DNA of 64,000 nt from Pedobacter sp. ISL-64 (GTDB lineage Bacteria > Bacteroidota > Bacteroidia > Sphingobacteriales > Sphingobacteriaceae): positions 361,151 through 425,150 of the forward strand of contig NZ_JAGGPU010000005.1 in assembly GCF_018613605.1 (NCBI RefSeq), given 5' to 3'. The position numbers were made by a program, and so were the translations under genes. A model generated the notes under the pieces. It did no database searches and was not told where the DNA came from. It was given only the letters and a program-made list of their open reading frames with translations. Every line of letters begins with the position of its first letter. The first letter of the stretch is position 1. Positions 1 to 7,641 of the stretch are shown one piece after another.

Positions 1-224
1 ATGCACCTTTATTTACTGCAAAAGCTTTTAAAGAGTTTACCACTTTCAGTAATATTGCACCGAATGACAGTTATACTTTCCAATTAAAGCAAAGCGGAAC
101 AGTTAAAGTTAGCTTACCGGCCGTTAAAATCGAAAAAGGTAAAATTTATACCATCTGGGCTAAAGGCTTATCGAGCAAAACCGATAGTACTGGCGTTGGC
201 TTATCAGTGATGACGAACAAATAA
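1..224 (+). CDS. C-terminal part of a DUF4397-like surface protein (5' end outside window)
   Basis: An open frame runs from base 3 to a TAA at 222-224, giving the last 73 residues. They end in short beta-strand-like segments (VKVSLPAVKIEKGKIYTIW, then GVGLSVMTNK). This pattern of a lysine-anchored beta sandwich with a KIYTIWAKG segment resembles the C-terminus of DUF4397 proteins, which are exported and often lipid-anchored in Bacteroidota. The signal peptide or lipobox would lie outside the window. The reading frame is clear; the family name is from recall. Confidence 0.6.
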   Translation, partial: APLFTAKAFKEFTTFSNIAPNDSYTFQLKQSGTVKVSLPAVKIEKGKIYTIWAKGLSSKTDSTGVGLSVMTNK

Positions 225-258
225 AAATATTTCACGCTACCTGTGGAAACGAAAATTG

Positions 259-292
259 ACACCACTCAAAAAATTGGGTGGTGTTATTTTTC
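259..292 (+). terminator. Rho-independent terminator after the DUF4397-like gene
   Basis: ACACCACTC (259-267) pairs with GGGTGGTGT (276-284) with one T-G wobble around an A/T loop. A run of T follows at 287-291. It lies 35 bp after the stop codon of the upstream gene. Confidence 0.75.
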
Positions 293-347
293 TTAAATTT
301 GCAATAATTAATCATGATAAACCTTTAATAAATAGTCCTTTACAGGG

Positions 348-932
348 GTGATAAAAAAAATACTCAGTTTTGAGGAAATTTTAAAAGGCTGTGTAAAAAA
401 CGACAATAGCTGTAAAGAAATGATGTATAAATCATTTTATGGCTATTTAATGGGCATTATTTTAAGGTATACAAAAAACCCTTCTGACAGTGAAGAGCTT
501 GTAAATGACAGTTTTATCAAGATTTTTAAACATGTTGGCGGCTTCAAAGCACCTAAGAATCCGGAAGAATTACAGCGATCGTTTAAAGGCTGGATTGCCC
601 AGATTGCTTCGCGGACGGCAATAGACAAGATACGGAGTTCGAAAGTTCAGTTTTATGTTGATGATTTAGCAGAAAGTGAACATCCGGTTACCCAAGTTTC
701 GGTCGCTTCGGAACTACACGTTAATGATATTTTGAATTTACTAAATCACTTACCAGATACGCAGAGACTGGTATTTAACTTATATGAAATTGAGGGCTTT
801 GCCCACGATGAAATTTCGAAGATGTTAAACATTCCTGAAAGTTCCAGTCGTGTTTACCTTACACGTTCTAAAAATAAGTTACGTACCCTTTACCTAAATA
901 CCATGGTTAATTCATACGAAAAAAATGGATAA
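348..932 (+). CDS. ECF-type RNA polymerase sigma factor
   Basis: 194 residues, the usual size of an ECF sigma-70 factor. Region 2 spans about residues 24-95: a helical YGYLMGIILRYTKN segment, then SDSEELVNDSFIKIFKHV, the core-binding helix with the usual (D/E)xFxxxF pattern. Region 4 covers about residues 125-180 with LPDTQRLVFNLYEIEGFAHDEIS, a sigma-70 region 4 helix-turn-helix. The start is a GTG at 348; an in-frame TAG lies five codons upstream and the next ATG would cut into region 2. The last 8 bases overlap the next gene, whose N-terminus looks like an anti-sigma factor with one membrane segment, so the two probably form a sigma/anti-sigma pair. Regulon unknown. Confidence 0.88.
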   Translation: MIKKILSFEEILKGCVKNDNSCKEMMYKSFYGYLMGIILRYTKNPSDSEELVNDSFIKIFKHVGGFKAPKNPEELQRSFKGWIAQIASRTAIDKIRSSKVQFYVDDLAESEHPVTQVSVASELHVNDILNLLNHLPDTQRLVFNLYEIEGFAHDEISKMLNIPESSSRVYLTRSKNKLRTLYLNTMVNSYEKNG

Positions 933-2145
933 GGAATTAATTGAGCATATCACCGCGCAACTCCAAAACCATGAGGAAACATACCCTGATGGTGCTTGGG
1001 AGCGCTTTTCGGAGAAAAAAAATAAAAGACGAGGCATCGCTTTTTGGCCTTTGTGGGCTGCTGCTGCCTTAATTTTAGTCTTTGGAGGTGTATTTTTTGC
1101 GCAAAACAATACAGATCAGAAAAAAGATATTGCAATAACTAAACCTGAAGCTCAGCAAAATGCTACAGCCAATGGGAATTCAAATAACAATATTAAAACT
1201 AAAATCGATTCTGCTTCATTAAATAACGATACGTCCCCTGTAAATAACCTGGTGGCCAATCGTCCACCCAAAATTACGGAAAGTACAAAGCCATTATTAA
1301 CAGAGCAGACCGGTTATCCGTTTATTAATACATCAGCGCAATTGGCACCTGTAAACAATAACCTTTTAGATAATAAGCTTGCGGGTGCTAATCTTTCAAA
1401 CCTGAAAACAAAACAGTTTGATATTTTAACGGAAAAGAAGAAAGCTCAACCCATTGCGCAAACAAGTTTTGAAAAACTGCTTGCCCGGGATAGTTATGCG
1501 AATCAACAAAAATCGCCATCAAAAACAAGCGAGAATTCTAAATGGCAGCCTGATGTGTATATTGCGCCAGCAATGGGTAATGATAATAAAGTAACCATGA
1601 ACTATGGCTTTTCTTTATCGTATGCCATTGCCAATAAATTATCAATAAGTTCTGGCGTTTCGTATGCTTCTATTAGCACTACAGAATCGTTAAATGCTTC
1701 TGCACCACAAACCTTATCGGGCAAAAACCTCGAATCGGTTGATGCTAAAGTGCGTGGAATTAATGTTCCTTTAGAATTAAAATACAACATAAGTGATAAA
1801 CTTTACACCAATATAGGGGTTTCTGCATTGGCTGTTTTAAACAACTCACAGCAGAACAACTACATTGTAAACCAGGTGCAGAATTTTTCTTCCACAACAG
1901 CGAATGGCTTTGCTGATTCGAAGACCATGATTGTGAAAGAAAAAACTACTGAACCACAGCCCGAAGCCAATATAGATCCTGATAAATACATCGGATTTTA
2001 TAATTTTTCTTTGGGTTATAAACAAAAAATATCCAAAAAGAACAATATTGCCATCGAGCCTTTTTTAAGGCTGCCGATGAAAACTTTCTCTAAAGAAAAC
2101 CTTAACCTCACCAACGGCGGACTGCGTTTGAAGATTGATTTTTAA
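925..2145 (+). CDS. Membrane anti-sigma-like protein with C-terminal outer-membrane barrel-like domain
   Basis: 406 residues. A short cytoplasmic N-terminus (about 1-36, with ELIEHITAQLQNHEE) is followed by one transmembrane helix (about 38-60, WPLWAAAALILVFGGVFF). A long Asn/Gln/Thr-rich spacer (about 65-195) follows, then a C-terminal part with alternating beta-strands (MNYGFSLSYAIANKLSISSG ... KYIGFYNFSLGYK) that ends LRLKIDF. That last part resembles PorT/OmpW-type barrels common in Bacteroidota. The gene overlaps the sigma-factor gene by 8 bases, which implies coupled translation. A single protein carrying both an inner-membrane helix and a barrel-like domain is topologically puzzling. 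The anti-sigma role is inferred from position and the N-terminus only. Confidence 0.72.
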   Translation: MDKELIEHITAQLQNHEETYPDGAWERFSEKKNKRRGIAFWPLWAAAALILVFGGVFFAQNNTDQKKDIAITKPEAQQNATANGNSNNNIKTKIDSASLNNDTSPVNNLVANRPPKITESTKPLLTEQTGYPFINTSAQLAPVNNNLLDNKLAGANLSNLKTKQFDILTEKKKAQPIAQTSFEKLLARDSYANQQKSPSKTSENSKWQPDVYIAPAMGNDNKVTMNYGFSLSYAIANKLSISSGVSYASISTTESLNASAPQTLSGKNLESVDAKVRGINVPLELKYNISDKLYTNIGVSALAVLNNSQQNNYIVNQVQNFSSTTANGFADSKTMIVKEKTTEPQPEANIDPDKYIGFYNFSLGYKQKISKKNNIAIEPFLRLPMKTFSKENLNLTNGGLRLKIDF

Positions 2146-2163
2146 AAAAACTAAGATATTTAG

Positions 2164-2171
2164 TATATTTG
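2164..2171 (+). promoter_or_regulatory. Possible -7 box for the Uma2 gene
   Basis: TATATTTG matches the Bacteroidota -7 consensus TAnnTTTG and lies 14 bp before the start codon at 2186. No well-spaced -33 TTTG is visible: the nearest TTG is about 26 bp upstream. Support is therefore moderate. Confidence 0.4.
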
Positions 2172-2185
2172 GTTAAATACCTAAT

Positions 2186-2815
2186 ATGAAGAATATCAAA
2201 CCATATCCTACTGAAGAGGAGCAACCTCCAATTAAAACCCTTAACGAGGTCGATTTTTCTGCGACATACAGTTATGCAGATTATATGCGCTTCGAATTTG
2301 AAGAGCGCTTAGAACTTATCAAAGGGTACATTTTCAAGATGAGCCCTGCTCCTTCCCGGATCCATCAAAAAATATCGGGAAGAATTTACGTACCAATTTA
2401 TAATGCACTGAACGGCCATAAATGTGAAGTTTATTCAGCACCTTTTGATGTCCGTTTAGCAAAGAAAAGTGTAGATGATAAAGAGGTTTTCACGGTGGTG
2501 CAACCCGATATCGTGGTAGTTTGCGACCCGACTAAGCTTGATAAGCGTGGGTGTATAGGTGCACCTGATATTGTTGTCGAGATTTTATCACCTGGCAACA
2601 ATAAAAAAGAATTGATCAATAAATACGAAGTTTATGAAGAAGCAGGTGTTAAAGAATATTGGATTGTAAGTCCTTCTGAAAAAACATTTTTCAGATATAT
2701 CCTTGACGATAATGGCAAGTTTCAACCTACAAAACTACTTACTGAGGGCGAAGAGGTAACCACAACGATTATACCTGGCTTTAAACTCATTTTAGATGAG
2801 GTTTTTCAAGATTAA
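2186..2815 (+). CDS. Uma2 family (DUF820) PD-(D/E)xK nuclease-fold protein
   Basis: 209 residues. The Uma2 pattern is clear: an N-terminal YADYMRFEFEERLELIKGYIFKMSPAPSRIHQKIS segment, then VVQPDIVVVCDPTK (first acidic residue of the core) and GAPDIVVEILSPGN (second D/E motif), and a YEVYEEAGVKEYWIVSPSEK segment. The family has a restriction-endonuclease-like fold; most members have no proven substrate and many are multicopy, genome-resident genes. It stands alone between the barrel gene and slyD, with a strong bidirectional terminator behind it. Confidence 0.88.
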   Translation: MKNIKPYPTEEEQPPIKTLNEVDFSATYSYADYMRFEFEERLELIKGYIFKMSPAPSRIHQKISGRIYVPIYNALNGHKCEVYSAPFDVRLAKKSVDDKEVFTVVQPDIVVVCDPTKLDKRGCIGAPDIVVEILSPGNNKKELINKYEVYEEAGVKEYWIVSPSEKTFFRYILDDNGKFQPTKLLTEGEEVTTTIIPGFKLILDEVFQD

Positions 2816-2832
2816 AACATGGATATCAACGA

Positions 2833-2882
2833 AAGAAGTCAAGTTTTAAACGGCAAAGCTGCTATTTAAAACTTGACTTCTT
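2833..2882. terminator. Bidirectional terminator between Uma2 gene and slyD
   Basis: An 18-bp perfect stem: AAGAAGTCAAGTTTTAAA at 2833-2850 pairs with its exact complement at 2865-2882 around a 14-base loop. It lies between two converging genes (stop codons at 2815 and 2902), so it can end transcripts from both sides. Confidence 0.8.
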
Positions 2883-2901
2883 CGAAATCGCTTATCTATA
2901 A

Positions 2902-3408
2902 TTAGTGACCTGAATGACCATCAGCTCCGTGAGCATGACCATGAGCCAATTCATCTTGAGTAGCTTCACGTACATTCAAAATCACACCGCTAAATACTAA
3001 GTTTTTACCAGCCATTGGGTGGTTTAAATCTACTGAAATGGTTTCGTCGTGAACAGCGGTAACGCCTGCTCTAAACTGATTACCATTGTTATCTTGTAAA
3101 GGAATCACATCACCTACATTTGGCAATTCGCCACCGGCTTCAGTAAACATGGTTTTTGGAAGGTCGGCAAAAGCACCTGGATCGATATCACCGTAACCAT
3201 CTGCTGCAGATAGCTCGAAACCATATTCATCACCAGTTTTTAAACCAGTTAAATGTTCTTCAAATTTAGGCAACATCATGCCAACGCCATATAAAAATAC
3301 TAAAGGATTTTGTTCGTCAGCTTTTTCTACAAAAACTTGTTGTCCTTCTTCGTTAGTAGTATGCAATTCGTAAGTTAACGCTACTACAGAGTTTGGTGAA
3401 ATATTCAT
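2902..3408 (-). CDS. slyD: SlyD-like FKBP-type peptidyl-prolyl isomerase
   Basis: 168 residues, a full-length SlyD. The FKBP halves are at about residues 1-68 (NPLVFLYGVGMMLPKFEEHLTGLKTGDEY) and 125-150 (DLNHPMAGKNLVFSGVIL). An insert-in-flap chaperone domain lies between them (about 70-122), and the tail is His-rich (HGHAHGADGHSGH), which binds nickel in the family. It catalyses proline isomerisation and acts as a chaperone or metallochaperone. The first three codons and the upstream region lie inside the left copy of the 85-bp repeat that bounds the integrated element. Before insertion the gene would have followed yyaL by 10 bp. A promoter just inside the element (3517-3546) may now drive it. 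Confidence 0.93.
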   Translation of the reverse strand: MNISPNSVVALTYELHTTNEEGQQVFVEKADEQNPLVFLYGVGMMLPKFEEHLTGLKTGDEYGFELSAADGYGDIDPGAFADLPKTMFTEAGGELPNVGDVIPLQDNNGNQFRAGVTAVHDETISVDLNHPMAGKNLVFSGVILNVREATQDELAHGHAHGADGHSGH

Positions 3409-3485
3409 TTAAATTAATTTATTGTAAATACTCTAATGCGTCCTCAACAGTGTTAACCGGCAACTGGCATACTTTATTTCGGCAA
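3401..3485. repeat. Left attachment repeat (85 bp)
   Basis: Identical over 85 bp to 20945-21029; the flanking bases differ (A versus C before, G versus A after). It contains an in-frame remnant of the last 21 codons of yyaL, the yyaL stop codon and the slyD start codon. By analogy with other tyrosine-recombinase elements that restore the end of a target gene, the crossover probably lies within the yyaL-coding part, and the rest was carried by the element. Confidence 0.92.
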
Positions 3486-3516
3486 GACCTTATAAGTTGA
3501 TTCTACGCTCGTAGCG

Positions 3517-3546
3517 CAAAGATAACCTAATTATTAGTTTAACAAA
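3517..3546 (-). promoter_or_regulatory. Outward-facing Bacteroidota-type promoter at the left edge of the element
   Basis: Read on the minus strand: TTTG (3546-3543), 18 bases, then TATCTTTG (3524-3517). This fits the Bacteroidota consensus of TTTG, about 17-23 bases, TAnnTTTG. Transcription would begin around 3510, pass through the attachment repeat and enter slyD. In the excised circle the same promoter would read across the joined ends toward the integrase gene. Confidence 0.6.
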
Positions 3547-3587
3547 AAAAGAGTCCAATTGTTGTTAAACATCTTTTAAATTTGGCA

Positions 3588-3623
3588 CTAGTTCTACAAA
3601 TAGCACCAAAGACTCTAGTTCTA
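3588..3623. repeat. Two direct copies of CTAGTTCTA near the left end
   Basis: CTAGTTCTA occurs at 3588-3596 and again at 3615-3623. Short direct repeats just inside an element's end are typical of integrase arm-type or excisionase sites. The assignment is by position only. Confidence 0.35.
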
Positions 3624-3656
3624 TTTCAACTGTCATTTAGGTTGAGTGGAATTCAT

Positions 3657-4112
3657 TTACATCATGCAATCATCGGCAAAGCTGTAATAACCATTCTGAC
3701 TCAATATAATGTGATCCCATACAATAATGTCTAACAGCTTTCCACACTCCACCAATCTCGTGGTTAATTTAACGTCCGCCTCGCTCGGTTTAAGATCTTG
3801 ACTCGGATGGTTGTGCGCCAATATAATTGATGAACAGTTAGCTTTTAAAGCGGTTGCAAACACTACCTTTGGATCAACATAAGTGCCGCTGACACCACCC
3901 ATTGAAATATCAACAATGCCAAGCACTCGGTTACTTCTGTTAAGCAGCAATATTTTAAATTCTTCGAGGAAGCCAATCTTCCCCATGTCCCATTGACTCT
4001 TTAAAAGCTGAAACGTTTGGTTTGATGACGTAATCTTAGGTCGTTCAATAATGTTGTAATCTGGTTTGTAGCTTACTTGTACTTCAGCTACTTTAAAAAT
4101 GTTCTGTACCAT
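3657..4112 (-). CDS. RadC-like JAB/MPN-domain protein
   Basis: 151 residues forming only the C-terminal JAB/MPN domain of RadC. The metalloprotease-type motif is complete: LAHNHPSQDLKPSEAD gives H-x-H followed by S-x-x-D, and a glutamate is available in GFLEEF. Short RadC-like proteins of this size are common in Bacteroidota mobile elements, where their function is not settled; the name comes from an old and doubtful link with DNA repair. Here it is the first gene inside the left end of the element, a frequent position for this family. Confidence 0.85.
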   Translation of the reverse strand: MVQNIFKVAEVQVSYKPDYNIIERPKITSSNQTFQLLKSQWDMGKIGFLEEFKILLLNRSNRVLGIVDISMGGVSGTYVDPKVVFATALKANCSSIILAHNHPSQDLKPSEADVKLTTRLVECGKLLDIIVWDHIILSQNGYYSFADDCMM

Positions 4113-4324
4113 AAATATTTAATTAATTATGGTACTTGATCAAGCTTTCAGCTCAACTAAGTCAAGAAGCAACGCAATAAATAGGCGGTGAGGATGGCAC
4201 AGGAGCGTTTATGGCGGAATTTCTTGAAACGTGTTGAGATGACAAGATTAAATTTGAGGAATGATTAATAAAACTTCATCCAACAACCCCTAAATATTAT
4301 CGTTTAACTGATTAGTTCAAAGAT

Positions 4325-4639
4325 TTACCTCAGACGTTCTAAAGGAATATCACTAAAGCCATCAATCACATCTAAATTTCCAACTTCTCCAATATCACCT
4401 ATGTAACCTATATTGCCAAAATCACCAAGGGAACCGAAAGAAATTCCATCGTATGCATAGATATCACTATAGAGTAATCTATTTGCAAAGGGAACTTGTC
4501 CTAAATAGTTCCCTCGCATGTCAATGAAGATATTTGAAGACTTAAGGAAGTGTCCAATATTTGCACCTTTAACTGAGTAAAGTTGTCCATTAATAAGAGT
4601 AGCTATATGTTTCCCTTTGTAATTATATAGAAAATCCAT
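4325..4639 (-). CDS. 4-fold beta-flower family protein (small)
   Basis: 104 residues. The sequence has short repeated strands with a YxxNGKxIxxLxxGxLY rhythm (YNYKGKHIATLINGQLYSV, then FIDMRGNYLGQVP) and a Gly/Asp/Ile-rich C-terminal run (LGDFGNIGYIGDIGEVGN). This matches what I recall of small 4-fold beta-flower proteins frequent in Bacteroidota genomes, whose biological role is unknown. A second, broken member lies directly upstream (4664-5000), so the two are probably old paralogues. Confidence 0.55.
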   Translation of the reverse strand: MDFLYNYKGKHIATLINGQLYSVKGANIGHFLKSSNIFIDMRGNYLGQVPFANRLLYSDIYAYDGISFGSLGDFGNIGYIGDIGEVGNLDVIDGFSDIPLERLR

Positions 4640-4663
4640 TTTTATTTGTTTACTAGTATTAAG

Positions 4664-5000
4664 TTATTGATTAAAGAAGTTTTCATCAGATAAATCAGAC
4701 CAAAATGATGACCGACTAGGTTTTGATGGTCTTGATTCTCTTCATGCGCGCGAGGGAGCGGAAGCTCGTGATGGTTTAGATGGCCCACCGCTTGCTCCAT
4801 TAGAGAAGAGGCTAGGTCGGCCTTGCCGATCGTAGAACCATCCATTTTGCATCCATCCTAAGTATCGGCCATTAAATGAATAATATATATTCGCCATGAC
4901 AATATCCTACTGGCTTACCATTGTACAAATAGATATATTCGTTCTCGTATATGTATGCTGTCGCCACTCCTTCACTATTGTAGTACGGTGCTATTTCCAT
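4664..5000 (-). pseudogene. Broken 4-fold beta-flower gene (frameshift plus in-frame TGA)
   Basis: From ATG at 5000 the frame reads MEIAPYYNSEGVATAYIYEN, then a strand ending LYNGKPVGY, and stops at 4872-4874. The continuation (YYSFNGRYLGWMQNGWFYDR) is in another frame, so one base has been gained or lost in the A/T run near 4875-4890. That second frame meets a TGA at about 4745 but continues without shift as RESRPSKPSRSSFWSDLSDE and ends with a stop at 4664-4666. The joined protein has the expected order of paired NGK/NG strands, a Ser/Pro/Arg-rich linker and an acidic WSDLSDE tail. Two lesions argue for a real pseudogene, though sequencing errors are possible. Confidence 0.65.
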
Positions 5001-5079
5001 AAAATGTGTTGTTAGATTAATGTCTTAATTAATTGAATCAAATTGAAAATGAGCAACATCGTCAGGTAAAATAGATCAA

Positions 5080-5298
5080 TTATTTTAGGTAGCCATTTAC
5101 AGACAAATGGTTGTACAAGTCATCATAAATCTCTAGCCAACTTTTACCATATGTACCAAAACTTGATGTCCGGTTTTGATGCCTATAGCAAACCGCCTTC
5201 TTTAATTCATTGTCAACAATAATTTCTAATTCTCCCAAACCCCATCTTTTATGCACTATAGAGAACGGAATTTTAGATAAAAACTCACTTCTTATCAT
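5080..5298 (-). CDS. Uncharacterised small protein, pair with 5295-5660
   Basis: 72 residues with no domain that I recognise; it has aromatic and charged strands (FSIVHKRWGLGELEIIVDNE) and a helical C-terminus (SWLEIYDDLYNHLSVNGYLK). Its start codon overlaps the stop of the upstream gene by four bases (ATGA at 5295-5298), so the two are translationally coupled. Gene order (larger then smaller, both unknown, inside an element) would suit a toxin/immunity or toxin/antitoxin pair, but nothing in the sequence proves it. Confidence 0.55.
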   Translation of the reverse strand: MIRSEFLSKIPFSIVHKRWGLGELEIIVDNELKKAVCYRHQNRTSSFGTYGKSWLEIYDDLYNHLSVNGYLK

Positions 5299-5660
5299 TG
5301 CTGTATTTCTAACTTTGAAAACTGCTTAATTATCTCAAAATAGTCTGCCCAATATTCAGGATGGGATTGTGGGTTGGTTATATCCTTATAAAAGAAAACA
5401 CTGACTATTTCACCATTGTCGTTTCGTTTAATAACATCTGGATCTTTGATAATCTTTAAGATTGCATTGTCAGTTAACCCTTTGTATTTTGTGTAAATAG
5501 GATAGTCTGGATAAGGATTATCTTCATGTATGCTAATTGCTTTATCCTGAGAGTTCCAGCCTAATGGAGTGTATTCTCTATTAAATGCGAACCATTTGCC
5601 AGAGGAGTTTTTCCTCATTCCATATGGAAGATTTATTCGAAAGAAATCTGTTAGTGACAT
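5295..5660 (-). CDS. Uncharacterised 121-residue protein, first gene of a coupled pair
   Basis: 121 residues, no family recognised. Noticeable features are an N-terminal LTDFFRINLPYGMRKN segment, a SSGKWFAFNREYTPLGW stretch rich in aromatics, and a helical C-terminus (EYWADYFEIIKQFSKLEIQQ). It is followed by the 72-residue gene through an ATGA overlap. Base composition matches the rest of the element cargo. Confidence 0.6.
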   Translation of the reverse strand: MSLTDFFRINLPYGMRKNSSGKWFAFNREYTPLGWNSQDKAISIHEDNPYPDYPIYTKYKGLTDNAILKIIKDPDVIKRNDNGEIVSVFFYKDITNPQSHPEYWADYFEIIKQFSKLEIQQ

Positions 5661-5810
5661 AGTATATCTTTTTAGTTATGTATCGTTTTGTTGTCCTATT
5701 TTAGAAATTAAAGGTTGTTCAGCAATTTATCTGTGGACTAATTCCACAACCACATTCGAGGCAATTTAGATCCATTAGTTGAGTTACTGGTTGTTATTAG
5801 ATATTAATTA

Positions 5811-6383
5811 TTAACTATGAATTGAGTTATGGCAATTTGTACAAATGGATTCTAAATCCTCTAGGAGCTCACTTCTAAACCTTTCATAAGTAACATGGTG
5901 CACTTGTTCAGCTGTTCCTCCACATCTTAGACACTTATTATTATCACGTTGAAAGACTTTCTGCCTCAACTTTTTCCATTCGTTTGTGTAATAATAGGAT
6001 TCAAACTTATTATAACGTATCCGGCTATAATTACCTTTTATTAGTCCATTATAATATACTCTTATTTCTTCAAGCTCTTCTTTTCTCTGTTCTGCTAGAG
6101 ATTCATTAAATAAATTTAAGTCTGCTTCATTAACCTTAGAAAATGAAGTCAAAGGAGTGTTTAGTAACTTACCGCAATTAAGGCATTGATCTCTAATAGT
6201 CTTTCTGTCATCTTTTTGATAGTAGATTACCTTTTCAATATTATCATTATCACAACAGGTAAAATAAGTTACTCTAAATAAACCACATGATGAACACCAC
6301 TTTACAATAGCATATTTCTCAGTTTGAACTTCAAATGTATTTAGTTTGCAAGATGGACATATTTCACATAGCTGCTCTTTCAT
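5811..6383 (-). CDS. HNH endonuclease with zinc-ribbon N-terminus
   Basis: 190 residues. The C-terminal 50 residues form an HNH nuclease core: a KCLRCGG zinc knuckle, the HH pair in EQVHHVTYERF, then CTNCHNSIH giving the final N and H. The N-terminal part carries further CxxC pairs (CEICPSC, CSSCGLF, CLNCGKL), which suggests two more zinc-binding modules, probably for DNA or protein contacts. The start codon overlaps the stop of the 158-residue gene upstream (ATGA, 6380-6383). HNH proteins in mobile elements may act in defence or in mobilisation; the partner is unknown. Confidence 0.82.
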   Translation of the reverse strand: MKEQLCEICPSCKLNTFEVQTEKYAIVKWCSSCGLFRVTYFTCCDNDNIEKVIYYQKDDRKTIRDQCLNCGKLLNTPLTSFSKVNEADLNLFNESLAEQRKEELEEIRVYYNGLIKGNYSRIRYNKFESYYYTNEWKKLRQKVFQRDNNKCLRCGGTAEQVHHVTYERFRSELLEDLESICTNCHNSIHS

Positions 6384-6856
6384 TGTCTATCCCTACAACA
6401 AGCTCCATGTACACTTGTTTGTTTAACTGTCTTTTCGAACTTTTCAAGAATACCAATCTTAAATTTGCGTGTATCATCGCTAAACTCTTTTCCATCAAAA
6501 TCAACAATGTTACCACAATAACCACATCTGTAAATATTATCGTATTTAAATTGTGTATCAAGATCTTCTTTAATGTTTAAGTAATCTTCATAGTCACGCT
6601 CTTCATCATTCTTAATTACTTTGATTTTGCCAACATGTACTCTAAGAGTTTCATCTTCTTTAATTAAAACCCTTAGTAGGTAAAAAGGAACATCAATCCC
6701 TTCGTTATAAATACGTCGATATTCCAACGCAAGTGCATCAAAGTCTCTCTGATTTAAGGTTATTGTATCATCCTCGTTAAGAGAATTGTCAAGGATATAA
6801 TCTCTTAAGGATTTTATATTTATTACGCCTATGTGATGTATTGATGATTCTAACAC
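6380..6856 (-). CDS. Uncharacterised protein coupled to the HNH nuclease
   Basis: 158 residues. The first 100 are an acidic mixed helix/strand region (LNEDDTITLNQRDFDALALE); a CGYCG knuckle at about residue 112 is the only recognisable motif, with a CC near the end as a possible second half of the site. It ends in a four-base overlap with the HNH gene, so the two are made together. It could be a targeting or regulatory partner of the nuclease. No family recognised. Confidence 0.6.
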   Translation of the reverse strand: MLESSIHHIGVINIKSLRDYILDNSLNEDDTITLNQRDFDALALEYRRIYNEGIDVPFYLLRVLIKEDETLRVHVGKIKVIKNDEERDYEDYLNIKEDLDTQFKYDNIYRCGYCGNIVDFDGKEFSDDTRKFKIGILEKFEKTVKQTSVHGACCRDRQ

Positions 6857-6954
6857 GATTTTATGGTATGTTAAAGTTAATAAGATTTAAAGTCTTTATT
6901 AAGAAGTGTACAAAACTTGCTAGTTAAATCCTCCATGTGTAATGAGAATATTAT

Positions 6955-7629
6955 TTACCATTTTATATCATAATTAATATGGTCATCTGTTAATTCTAGA
7001 TCGTTTATTTCACATTTTAGGCGTTTGGCCTCCTTGTTTAAGAATTCCAGATGTTCGTTGTACTCAGGTGTATAATATATTGCTTTCCTTAACAATGTCG
7101 ATAGTTTTCTAAATGCTAACTTACCGCCGCCCATAGTAAAATAATCAGCATTTATGCTTCTCATATATAAATAGATATGCTTATTCGTTGATTCAATCGC
7201 CCCATCAATATATGGTATTAAGGTCCTCGCCCCAACCTCATCAAATTCATTCATGGATCTTTCTAACCAATATTCTAAACTCAGGAAAGTCGCTAAATCT
7301 AATTTATTGCTTTCTATGAATTTCATATTTTGCCGAAGGGCATTCAATGAGAATATAATGTGGACCCAGGATAACTCAACACCCAGGTATTCGATATTGT
7401 CTAGTGAAAAATGACTTGATTCTCTCTTTAGTTTACTTCCTTCGTAAGCTTTTCTAAGCTCGTAAGAAAATCCACTAATTAATCTATCCCGATCTTCAAA
7501 CAGCTTATTTTCCGTATAGTTAGGATCATTCCAAAACTTACCAAATACGTCATATAATGTCCTTAGGTCATCATAATTTCCCCAAAGCTGAATTCCCAAT
7601 CCTCTTTTAGTTGGCACTGTATAAATCAT
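6955..7629 (-). CDS. Uncharacterised protein, resembles DUF6904
   Basis: 224 residues, soluble and largely helical. The N-terminal GLGIQLWGNYDDLRTLYDVFGKFW resembles the opening of DUF6904 proteins as I remember them (uncertain). Other visible blocks are LGVELSWVHIIFSLNALRQNM and LATFLSLEYWLERSMNEFDE. It lies 12 bp downstream of the 360-residue gene on the same strand, so they probably form an operon. Function unknown. Confidence 0.55.
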   Translation of the reverse strand: MIYTVPTKRGLGIQLWGNYDDLRTLYDVFGKFWNDPNYTENKLFEDRDRLISGFSYELRKAYEGSKLKRESSHFSLDNIEYLGVELSWVHIIFSLNALRQNMKFIESNKLDLATFLSLEYWLERSMNEFDEVGARTLIPYIDGAIESTNKHIYLYMRSINADYFTMGGGKLAFRKLSTLLRKAIYYTPEYNEHLEFLNKEAKRLKCEINDLELTDDHINYDIKW

Positions 7630-7641
7630 TATTCTTATAGT

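Noticed and set aside
4642..4845. A 67-codon minus-strand frame upstream of the small beta-flower gene
   Set aside because: It is the wrong frame of the broken beta-flower gene at 4664-5000; the neighbouring frame gives family-like sequence.
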